In this document: piece after piece, positions 22,310-32,319 of the stretch | Position numbering within the stretch: position 1 is the first letter of the stretch | How the letters are laid out: every line of letters starts with the position of its first letter | Assembly (NCBI RefSeq): GCF_001949145.1 | Contig: NW_019091366.1 | Span: 1,897,373 to 1,929,691 of the forward strand | DNA length: 32,319 bases | DNA from: Acanthaster planci | Taxonomy: Eukaryota; Echinodermata; Asteroidea; Valvatida; Acanthasteridae | Direction: 5' to 3' | The notes under the pieces: model-generated | What the model was told of the DNA's origin: nothing | Seen by the model: only the letters and a program-made list of their open reading frames with translations | Database searches by the model: none | Translations under genes and position numbers: made by a program

Positions 22310-24460
22310 ATGCACAAAACGTGCAATATGTGTCAAGAATCAAGCAGCGAAAAAGTAAGTGTTTGCTTGTGTTTTATTTCATCGCAAGGAAGTTTTGCTT
22401 TTACATTCATTTGGTTCAAAATAAATTTGTTGAAATAAAAATTTGTTTCAATTTTTTTAAATGTTGATGTTTGATAGATTTTTATGGTGATGTGTAAAGG
22501 TAAGTTTTGGTTTCTTTTTGCCAACATTTTCCATCTGAAGATGAAGACTTTTCAAATTTTATGATAGAGATTAACTGCGTACGTGAACAAACTCACTAAT
22601 TTTTTATTTTTTTTGTTTTAAAGCTTTGTGATGGAAAAAAAGCGGAACTACTACCAGACATGGTATCGCTAGAGAAACTACAACTCAGTCAGCGGCAGAC
22701 TGCCCAGAAAGAACTGGAAAACGAGCGCCTTATAAACCAGCTGAAGGAGGTAATTGCCATGAATGTAAGATGGCAAAGGTACGACGACCAACGCGAGACG
22801 TACGTCCGTAAGTTACACGCGGCTAACAGGGAGCTACATAGCAAACTCGCAGCGACAGAGAAGACATGCGCAGAGCTGCAACAGCAAATGTCCCGCAAGA
22901 ATTTACAAGAAGAGCGCCCAGACCTCTCGGGTTCAACATCACCGCCGAAAGATTCCAAGGCGTCGCAGGAGAGGTCCGATCGAACTGTGCCTTTTTGTGC
23001 CCTGGACGCTAAGTTTGCTAGGAAGGAGAAAGAGATTGCTACTTTGACGGATCAAATTGAACGTCTTGAAGCACAGATTGCATCCTTGCAGAGGTCAGAG
23101 GCAAAAAGACGAGACGATGAAGAAGAACACATTGCACTCTTCAAAGCTCAGGTATGCGGTTTTCTTTCTTGATGGTTTCATTTGTTGCATGGTTTATTCG
23201 TCTTTCATCTATGCATCTTTATTGGGTCGATCGATATGTTGTATAGTGCATTTTGTTTCTTGTCGGTCCTGTTCGTCAGAGTTCGTGGTGCCGTTGTGTC
23301 GTTCTCGTATAAACTAGCAATACTATTCTACTTTCTCCTTTGCAGTTAGAGGTATGCATGGAGGACTTCAGACAAGAGAGAAGCGATCGCGAGAGAATAA
23401 ATGCCGAGAGACAGTGTCTAAGACAACAGCTGGATGAATCTGAGCAAACAATTACCAGACTTCACCAAGAGGTATGTCATCTTGAAAAGTCTTACCACAA
23501 GAAATTTATAAATTTACATTTAGGTTAACTGTTCAAATTATTTTAACACATATTTACTTTTGAAGTGAAACATTTTCACGTGATATTTGTGATTTGAGTT
23601 TGAATTGCACAATTAGTGATAAGAATGACGTCACGCTGATGACATTTACAAACTGATAAGAAATGAGCTGGACTCAAAGAACCGAGGATAACGATTTATT
23701 TTGTGCTGACGTCATTAAGATGTCTGACTTCATGGTAGAAAGGTTATCCATACATGAGTTGTGAAATCGTGCTAAACTCTAGCACTTGTTAGTACAGTGG
23801 CATCCTTAATACGGGATGAGTTGTAAAAAAAAAAAGAGAGAGAAAAAGGTATCGTTTTGTATTTACATCCAAGCAGTAAAAATGAGCAACTTTTAACATT
23901 TCTTTTTGAAGGTTGCTGACCTTGTTGAGGAGATTTGTTGGTTACGAGACCGACCTTCAAGGTTGACTCATCACTACAGAGACCCGACTGTGGGAGCCGC
24001 ATCCCCTGGTCTAACCCATCATTATAGGTACTACCCAAACTCTGCGTCCAAGAACTACACCAAGAGGAGAGGCGTGCCGGAAACGACAAGGCGAATGAGG
24101 GCTTACTACGGACATGATGTACCCGACCAGGATTCGGTATGTCATTTACCTAGCGATGTCACGATCGATGGCGAGGACAGTAACGATGGTGTCACATCGC
24201 CGTCTGCCGTTATTCCAACCGCATCCTTGGCTGAGGGCGATTCCGATGCGCTAGTTTCGATCGACGGTGGTAACGGGAAGGCTTCATCGCTCGATATGAC
24301 AGAAGTACGAGACTGTATCCACGATCTTAGCGACGAGGCTACTGAGGAGAAGCCCTTGGCATGTCCGCTTTGTCTGATCGAGTTCCCAGTGGAAAAACAC
24401 GCCGAGTTATTGAAACATATTGAGCTCTGCTCTGGGGATACGGACATCCCCGCAGACTAA
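22310..24460 (+). CDS. Gene B: short TNIP/CEP55-family protein with AHD1/EABR-like segment, UBAN and zinc finger, 4 exons, 409-415 aa
   Basis: Exons, all phase 0: 22310 (or 22328)-22354 with donor GTAAGT; 22624-23151; 23346-23471; 23912-24460 (stop TAA). The ATG at 22328 (MCQESSSEK) has A at -3; the one at 22310 has weaker context. Numbering here is from 22328. Domains: AHD1/EABR-like N56, W59, Y62, R66 (MNVRWQRYDDQRETYV); coiled coil to about 185; UBAN 186-227 with D192-F193, E196-R197, D199-R200-E201; linker with LTHHYR twice (245-250, 261-266); zinc finger C378, C381, H396, C400. The UBAN looks most like TNIP1 and the finger most like CEP55, so I give no symbol. It should bind ubiquitin and possibly A20-, ALIX- or TSG101-type partners. 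Compared with gene A it lacks about 400 N-terminal residues. Confidence 0.8.
23472..23911 (+). other. Gene B intron 3 with two consensus CREs
   Basis: The donor is GAG|GTATGT and the acceptor is TTTTTGAAG. The intron contains two full palindromic CREs, TGACGTCA, at 23626-23633 and 23707-23714. They could be an intronic CREB/ATF-responsive element or chance. Confidence 0.4.
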
Positions 24461-24871
24461 GCTGAAAGCTAACTATGGGTTTCACACCTATCCAGTTTGA
24501 AGTGACTTTCTACTTCTATACTTTGCGTAATGCATTTATTTTTCAACTCATTTCAACAGAACGTGTTGTGCCGTTTAGTATAATGGCTTTAAAAAACTGC
24601 ACAAAAAATTTAATGCACTTTATAAATATTTTTGTATTAATTTCTTCGGGTCCTTATTTATTTGCTTCATGAGGCTTTGTCTCTAATTCAGGTCTTTTTG
24701 AAAGTTTCAAAATGTTACATATGGTTTGATATCTGGAGCGAAATATAAAATGTACATGTATTTTAATATCGTTATTGATATATTTATTTAATATATATTT
24801 CAAAAGACCAAAGACCACAAGTACATATATTACATGTATATATTTAACATTTTACCATACAATTTTTTAAT

Positions 24872-24877
24872 AATAAA
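24872..24877 (+). promoter_or_regulatory. Candidate polyadenylation signal of gene B
   Basis: AATAAA lies 412 bp after the gene B stop codon in AT-rich sequence. Other AATAAA hexamers at 25082 and 25301 are alternatives, so the 3' end could be anywhere from about 24,890 to 25,320. Confidence 0.4.
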
Positions 24878-27830
24878 TTCTTATCAGCCGTAAGTGATTG
24901 ATGGATTTACACATGTTTCATGAAAGTTTTTATATTGTATACTGAAATGCTTCATTTCGATTTCAATATTTGTACAGTGTTGCTTTGCTATTTAACAAAG
25001 AAGAGCATGCGCTCCCTTTTCTGTTCTAAGACGTTTATATTTTTCTGTTTAACCTATTTATTATATAACTAGTCTGATTTGAATAAATCAACTGTTTTCA
25101 AACATTCCAAAAGTTATGCATAGTTTTTATATCATGAGATTATAGTTTTCCAAAGAAATTATTTCTTAGAAAAAAGACACTTTCAAACCCGGGCGTGTTG
25201 ATCTGTTTTTCTTCTTCATTTGTGACTTACATTTCAGGACTATAAATCTTTTAATTCTTAAATATAATCGTAGAAATTATGTCATGTATCAGATTTCCAA
25301 AATAAAATTCTTCTAACTTTGCAATTATAGTTTTGTAGTTCATAGTTTATTTATGCTGAATTCATGTTTTCTTTGGTCAACAGATTTCAGAAATTACTCT
25401 CAGTTTTGTTGGCTTCCGTTCTAAGGGTCCGTTATTACGTAATGTGTCGAAATCATAACTTTAAAATGACGGATATTACACGATGCTGCCATGGGGGTTG
25501 GAAAAGGATTGCCGTCATGTTCAAGGTTGCTTACTGATACCAGCTTCCGTTTATACCCAGTTACCCGACCAAGACACTGCACCCACTGGGTGTGGGTTTA
25601 TTTATCTGCGTGGGTTCTGTTTTGTCAACCTATTCCGTTTCGATGAAACTAGACTGGTTGTAAGTGGGTGCCTCGCCCACACTAAGTACTCAGCCTTGCA
25701 CCCAGTACACTATGACATTCAACCGAACCTACACTCGACATGACTACGTTATTTCTCACGGTAGTCTAATGCCTTGTATGGTAATGCAGATTTACATGAG
25801 ACCAGTCAGTGGGTGTTCAATGCCGGTTTCCTGTAATACAACCAGTGATATAAGCATGAATCACTTGCTTTTGTCTTTGTTCAATTGACAGATCTGTAAC
25901 TTGGCACGTCCAAACTAGCTGTTATTTTGCTTGACTTAATACAGCGCACCTTTTGGCTTTGTGGTTGGCCATTTTGTGTGCAATTTGAGCTGTTTACTGC
26001 ATTTAGAAGAGGTCAAACGAAGTAAACATTTTTACCGGTAGTATTCTCAACCTCAGTTCAATAATAGAGGAAGGGTTTTACCCCCAAATGCATGGTTTGA
26101 TAGACCTATGTTAAAGGTGTTTTCAATTTGTGAATGCAAATGTTTTCGAAGTGTGAGATTTTGGAAATAGAATCAATAATTAGTGTAACAAAAAAGCCGA
26201 TTTTGTGAAGCAAATTTAACTCTTACAGTGCCGCTTTGTGTCCAGTATTACATATCCCCAGGCCAGCCAAAATTTGAAAAAAGAGGAGTGTTTATAATGT
26301 CCCAACTTTAAATCTGAATTCAGTTTGAACGTACACGGCACGTTTTTAACTACCTGTACCATCATGAAAAAGGGATGTTGAACGCTGGACACTTTGCACG
26401 TAGGCCTACGTATTCCTGTCACGAAGTTCATGCATTATCTAATCTCAGCTGTAATGTCTACCCTACCATCCCCTTTATTAAAGTCAGGAAATTTCACTTT
26501 TAAAAGTTCGGTTCCCGTTTCGCCCAGCTGTTGAGAAATGTTTGTATATTGAATGACCAGGGAATTATAACAAACGCAAATGTTAGGAAGAAGGGATTTC
26601 CCCAGTGCATAGTTCGTCCAATCCCTTTATGTAGCACTAGACATTACTTCACCGGCTTTCCCTGGATGGGTGTGCAATACATGTGTGAGTGAAATCACGG
26701 GAACCCTCGAGAGGAAGTATTTCAATTTGGTGGGGTGAATGAAAGATGTCAGCATTACATCCCTCTTGTCAAATTGCTTTTTACTCCTGTATTTCCCAAG
26801 ATCTGAGAGAAGTTTGGGGTAAGCGGGGAATCATGCAGAGAACCTCATGCTGACGCTCCAATTCTAAATATTGCCGTTTCGAGATCGAAACACTTGAATA
26901 TTTACCCTTCTTTACCTGTACCTCAAAATGTTAACCACAGAGTCACCTACATTACAAAAGTTTGATTCACCTCCCAACCAAAACAAAGTTAAAGAATCCA
27001 AAAATGTCAAAATCTGTCAGCCTAAATCTAAAACCGCAGATATTATTGTTGGGAGACCGTCTGCGCATTAAAGGGACAAATAGGACAGACGCAATCACGT
27101 TGTGTGGGACAAACTTTGCCGACATGACAGTTCTTGGTCTACATTTCAACATGTCTGTTCATAATGCAGGACCCAATAACAAGAATAATTATGTGTGTAA
27201 GTATGCCGTCCGCAATCTTTTTGTGTATTTTGATAATTTTGATGGCTTGGAGCCTACAAGCTGGATTGCTCCGTGGATAGAGACGTCCATTGTCTTATTT
27301 CATCAGTTACAAGATCAAGTTCCAGCATAGATGAAATAGTTTTTTTATCCAGTCATTTGTCAGAAAACAATATCCCCTTCACAATTGCATCAACTGAGTA
27401 AATTCACTTTCCACTATTGCTTCATGTGCGACTTTCCCATTGTTATTTTGGGAATATGGGTAAAACATAAACGAATCTGGCTAATTTCACTTCCACTTTT
27501 GTTTCTAATTTCGTTGCACTTTCCTTTCGGAGTTCTGCTGGAACTCGAGGAATCAAATCTCAAAGGTTTGGAAAACTGTACCCATGGATATTTTTTATTT
27601 CTCCCTGGTTTTAGGGAAGAGTGACTTCATGTTGGCTTTAAACAAGAACATACTTGCTGATTTATAATGATATGTTTGGGTTCTGTTGAATGCAAAGGGA
27701 GGTTCGACAGGAAGGAATTCCATCCGGGCTCCAGCTATAGGAAGTGGTGCGTTACTACAAATCATTTTCAGTATGATATTCGACAAAATGACTGAATTTT
27801 TAGATCAATCATAGCGTCCATAATTGACCA

Positions 27831-28082
27831 TTGGCGTCGCGGGGGGTGGATCAGCGGATGCTTCCCCCCCCCCCAAAAAAAAAGAAATTGAAAACGGGGG
27901 AGGGGAGAGAAAAGCCAGAAAGCAGATAAAGAGATTAAAAAACAAGCACTTGACCCGATAGACCCCTACCACCGTAAATGGTTTATCGTTTCGTTAAAAT
28001 AAGTGCTTTACTACTCACCAATCCAGAAATCCCCTCATAAAAAGTGCCCCCCCCAAAAAAAAATCCTGGCTACTCCCCTGAC
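27831..28082. repeat. Repeat with two C-run/A-run blocks
   Basis: Two blocks with runs of C followed by nine A (27864-27883 and 28047-28063) lie 180 bp apart in the same orientation. The right block is followed by TCCTGGCTACTCCCCTG. Its complement, CAGGGGAGTAGCCAGGA, resembles a repeat end I recall from many invertebrate genomes. The left end begins TTGGCGTCGCGGGGGG. The class cannot be assigned by eye. Confidence 0.3.
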
Positions 28083-28632
28083 CTGAAATGGCCGTTGGCT
28101 GGTTTAATTCGTCTGATTTGACTCAAACGACAGAACTTATTTTAGCTCTCTAATCAGTTTCGTTTTGAGTTTTGTTTTCTATCAAGTATTTCCCGTTTGA
28201 TATTTATCTCAAGCACCGGGTTAACACTTCAGTCAACTGTATTGACAATGCAAACGAGGAAATTTGAAAATGAATCAATTGGGGCTTTCCTCGGACAACC
28301 TGCAAACAGCGAGGAATTTATTTATAGCCTGGTCCGTTTCATTTGACTCCTCTGGTTCTGAGTTTTAATTCCGGATGTAAAGCAAAAAGGAAATAAAGAC
28401 GGAAATCCTAAAGGAAATGAGCTCAAGGGATTATGCATTGAGCTTAAAGTATAATAACTGGAAATATTGAGATAAAATTCCCGTTAGTAATATCAAAGAG
28501 GAAACTTTACGTTAACTTCAAGAATTCTGTGAAGGTAAAGTCTGTTGACAACAGAGCTGAGAGCTTTTTAGCTTCCACCTGAAAGTGGTACCCTACCCAA
28601 GGGTGACCTTTTTTCTTTTTCTTTTTTTATTA

Positions 28633-28806
28633 TACGGGCGATTACAGTAGTACGCCTCCAAGAGTTTGCAACGCGTTCGGGCCAATCACAACGCGCGAAA
28701 TTTGTCGACCATTTTCAAACGCATATTGGGTCGACAGATTTTGTTTTTCGTTGATTGGCCAACGCGTTGCAAAGTCCTGGAGGTGCACTATTGTGAAACG
28801 CCCGTA
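28633..28806. repeat. PIF/Harbinger-like foldback MITE with TTA duplication
   Basis: A 174-bp imperfect palindrome starts TACGGGCG and ends CGCCCGTA, flanked by TTA at 28630-28632 and 28807-28809. The arms stay similar for about 80 bp; matching blocks include GCCTCCA/TGGAGG(T), TTTGCAACGCGTT/AACGCGTTGCAAA, GGCCAATC/GATTGGCC and TGTCGACC/GGGTCGACA. A three-base TTA/TAA duplication is typical of PIF/Harbinger insertions. There is no coding capacity. Confidence 0.6.
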
Positions 28807-31800
28807 TTACAGACATATAAATGTAAACAGTGAATCGTCTTTATTCATTGATGCGTATAGACTCCTTGATTTGTAAACCTAGAACAAATGCAACAAAAAT
28901 TAAAATGATAAATTCTTCACTAATTTCAGTATCTGTTGAACAATAAAAATAGAACACATAAGTCGGGTTTCTGCGGGTGGGGATACGTATGCTATACACC
29001 ATGCTTCCATAGTTTTAAAAGCTAAGAACTGATGTGTTAATTCAACTTTGAAGCCGATTCGACAAGTTCTAGGAAATTGTTTGAATTAATTTGTAGAATT
29101 ATCGGGCTTAATTTTAATGTTAGAACAACACATTCCACATGTACTCACTAATGAAATGTAAGTGCAACACTGAAGTTCCTAACAATGCGGAGAACTTCAT
29201 TCGTTAAGACTGATTCTTTAATGATTGATTGTGTTATTCTCTGACGAGGTTTCTAGTGTTGCTTTGTCACTTCAGGTGTATTTGTTATTATGGGCGAAGT
29301 CATATACCTTCTAATCAACTTCATGTCATGAACAAAAAGTTGATGTGTTTAGTTATATAATAATATGAATTTTCCGGAAACATCTTTAGATTTCTTCCCT
29401 CCAAAAAGTGTTTTCTTTGCGAGTGAGTTACATTTCCGGTTGTGTTTTGTCTTTAGAATTATTTGCTCATTCATAATTCAGCGTATTTAGGTTTACATTT
29501 CCTTTTTTTTTTTTGGAAAAATCATGAGATCATTTAAGTTATAGTTTGAAATGGTTTGACTGAGATGGTTGTCTCGTTTGAACTTTATAAATAATCATGA
29601 CAAAATAAATGTTTATTTTAAAATACTTATTAAACTCCCAGGAATCAGTCTTTCTCTTTCTGAGTTCTGTTTCACGAACAATTAAAAGTTACTTAAACCC
29701 TCAATGTTTTCAGAGAAATAATATAGCCTGTGTTGAATTTTTTATTTCAGAATTTTTGTTTCAGAAAAAAAAGATTCTCGACATAATCTGCGTAACTGGG
29801 TTCATATGCCAGGGATCCCAAAACAAATTACCAGAGTATCAAACGTTGATAAAATAGAGGGCGCCCTTTATCACAGCGGAGGCATAAGCGTTCAGCACAA
29901 ATTGTGGGCTTTCCCTTAAAAATCCACGGTAGGCTCCCCTTTGTTGTACCCTTGCTTACCAAAAGCCAACTAATTAATGGAAAATATCTTCCATGCTAAT
30001 TGGTACCATTAACACGTCCCTATTTGACTTTTCAAATTCAACTGAACGGTGAATAGGCCTATGTGTCTTTATCTTCTTGGCTTGTAGGCAATAATATTGA
30101 AAATCCGTTTCCAACTTGAAGCCCTAAATCTCCCCCCCACATGATGACATCACAGCGTTTACCCTCAATGCTTTGTCATAAGCTTCATGTACATGGGTTG
30201 AATATTAACAAGTTAATGTGCGTCACCAATGCATGAGGAGAAAAATGTCTAGAATCTGCCGCTGTCAGGATAGGCCTATAGTTTCCATCCATATATGGGC
30301 ATGCATCCTTCGTACTTGCTATTGTTTGCGTTTACCATTCAAGCTTGTTTTGTGGCCTCAACCTTAGAATTACAAAAATACTGTTTTGTTAACAATGATT
30401 ATTCCTGGAACTCTCAGAATGCAATAAGATAAATCGAAAAAAATGGAAAACAAATTTGGGCAATCAGATTGTGTCTATATATAGAAGCTTGGGGGCAGTA
30501 ATGTCCATTTTGTTCTTAGCACACTTGATGTAACCCCGAAAAATGGAGGGCTTCGCTTTGTAACTAAACCAAGTCCAGCATACCTGTCCGCTGAGTATAT
30601 AATGTGACTGTCTATACAGTGATTTAGAGCCAAAACGTAACGGGCTGCATGATTGTGCAAATAGGTTTGACAGTCACCACAACAACTTGAAAGAGCTACA
30701 TTTTAATTTTGGCTCCTTCACTGACGCTGTGCTTCAAAAGTAAACATACATAGAATCTGATGTCAATTGTTAGCAATGTGGGGTCATCACGGAAATTAGG
30801 GGGATGTCTTGGTCACTATTTGCAATGTTCCCCGTTATCTGTTTCCTCTCGAATAACAAATGCTATTTTCATGTCACGAAAAATTCCCGGCATAACCAAG
30901 GCGTGATATCACAAGAGGACTGTTTGTGGTATATAGTTACACCTCCCAGATCATCATAATAGCACTGAAATTCCTTCTGTTTCGAAAAAGAAAAAGGTGA
31001 TACCGTTGGAATGTATAAAATTTGATCCTATGAATGTCGCAGAACGTTGAAATTAAATATAAAATAGAATTCTGTTGAGTATAAATCATTAAAGGGGATG
31101 TTTAAAACAAGACACTTTCTTAATCATTGGAAGGCGGCTAAATCGGCACTTTAATTAAAAAACAGCCATTACACGAACACATGCATTTTTATCAATTGTT
31201 ACAAGCATTATTAATTAACATTAAGAGTAAGTAGTTGCACGGTCATCAAATAAGTACTAAAGCAAAAGAAAAATATTTCAAAATCAATATCAGAATCAAA
31301 TTAAACATAATAGATTAATTGTGAAGCGAAGATTTTTCTAACGAATTGCATTTTGTTTGGCCAAAATTTATCCATGGAGACTCAAGCATTTGCAAATAAC
31401 ACAGCAATCTCTTTAACGAAAGTCTACATTCTCCATGGAAACCAACTTAACGAATCTATATAACCAACGTCTGATTTAAAACCACTAAACGGCAAAGCAA
31501 AGAAGTGAAACATCTGTGCAAATGAACAAAAACAGTGAATAAAATTTACCTTTTCGGATTTACATAGGGAAGAAGGTTTGTGTGTTTGGACTTCGTCGAA
31601 ATATTTTGCAAAAGAGTGGCCTCTAATAAGAGACATCTTGGTATGAGGTTTTGCCTCTTAAAACGATTTGCTCAGTTCATCCTAAAAATACAGATATCAC
31701 CGGTTTATCTCTCCATTACGGAAGAAACAGTACGAGTGACGCTCATTGAGAACACACATTAATGGGTGGATTCTTTCCAATCGCAGTACCCCTCCCTTAG

Positions 31801-32319
31801 GAAGTCTGTACAGCTTGTGCTTATGAATACTGCCTAAGCTTAGGATTAACATAAATAAATAAATCCACACTGACCGCCGGACATTCTGCATGAAGATAAC
31901 TATGGACCGATTTTATCTAAAACCAAAAAGGAAAGTTTTCTAAAAGCATGAAATTAGTAAAAATCACCGTCATATCTGTCAAACTACGATCAGGATCATA
32001 ATATTAGCAAGCCTATGACGACTGGGCTCACCAAAATTAAGTATATTGCTTTACAATCAAGAATTTGATACAATTCAACGGAAAATTCCATTAAACGAAT
32101 AAAAAAGATTAGTTAAGAGAATGAATAATTTTTTAAATAACGCTCAATTCAACATGTGAAACTCACAAGTGATGGATGCCGCTGGTCATAAGAATCTCAT
32201 TAGTTTTACGGCTATACATGTACTTCTTTTGTAGCATAAATTTGCACTAAAAACTTCGTTTACAGGGGAAAAGCCATTTCGAAATTTAATCTAGCGAGGC
32301 TAATCTGTGCCACACACCC

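Larger units (their letters stand above)
24900..32319. other. Gene-poor right flank
   Basis: About 7.4 kb in which I recognise no gene. The longest frames (26962-27330, 122 codons; 25483-25743; 27385-27624; 29609-29857) lack family motifs, good starts or paired splice sites. The region could be intergenic or a long intron of a gene beyond the window. It contains a Harbinger-like MITE (28633-28806), a C/A-tract repeat (27831-28082) and three TAGGCCTA palindromes. Confidence 0.5.

Noticed and set aside
22204-22467. 87-codon frame over gene B exon 1
   Set aside because: Wrong frame; it reads through the GTAAGT donor. The phase that joins the next exon uses the ATG at 22310 or 22328.
25555-25700. 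Cluster of GTGGGTG/CACCCAC words as an inverted-repeat element
   Set aside because: The matches are short, scattered and lack consistent arms.
26962-27330. 122-codon frame in the right flank
   Set aside because: The ATG is internal, there is no family resemblance and the composition matches surrounding non-coding DNA.

Overview
This is animal nuclear DNA. The genes are split by GT..AG introns of 0.2-3 kb, there are TATA and CCAAT promoter elements and AATAAA signals, many short inverted-repeat transposon remnants, and an assembly gap of 950 N. Gene content (PRC1, TNIP/CEP55-type ubiquitin-binding proteins), AT-rich composition and nine copies of the palindrome TAGGCCTA suggest an invertebrate deuterostome (echinoderm, hemichordate or lancelet). 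The phylum is a guess; no database was consulted.

Layout. (1) 1-4091, minus strand: the 5' part of PRC1, the spindle-midzone microtubule bundler. Three exons are visible (4091-4078, 1090-829, 188-1) and the gene runs off the left edge. Its 3-kb first intron is full of foldback-type repeats. A compact promoter with CCAAT, CHR-like and TATA elements lies at 4152-4218. (2) 4220-7109: spacer with a possible small orphan gene (5115-6356) and two inverted-repeat elements. (3) 7235-14820, plus strand: gene A, a six-exon, 712-residue TNIP2 (ABIN-2)-like protein. It has a novel N-terminal extension, coiled coils, an AHD1/EABR-like segment, a UBAN ubiquitin-binding segment and a C-terminal C-x2-C-x14-H-x3-C zinc finger. 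A tRNA-like gene sits in its fifth intron, and an inverted-repeat element in its 3' UTR. (4) 16.9-22.2 kb: non-coding, including the gap. (5) 22310-24460, plus strand: gene B, a four-exon paralogue of gene A's C-terminal half with its own TATA promoter. It begins just before the AHD1/EABR segment. (6) 24.9-32.3 kb: no gene recognised; one convincing MITE and other repeat debris.

How the parts relate. Genes A and B are tandem duplicates: same domain order, and introns at the same residue and phase on both sides of the UBAN exon. In both, the segment before the UBAN carries the N-x2-W-x2-Y-x3-R pattern found in the ALIX/TSG101-binding region of CEP55 and in the A20-binding region of TNIP2. Their head-to-head placement beside PRC1, another midbody protein, makes a cytokinesis connection worth testing, but it is inference. 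Comparisons with human proteins are from memory; no alignment was run.
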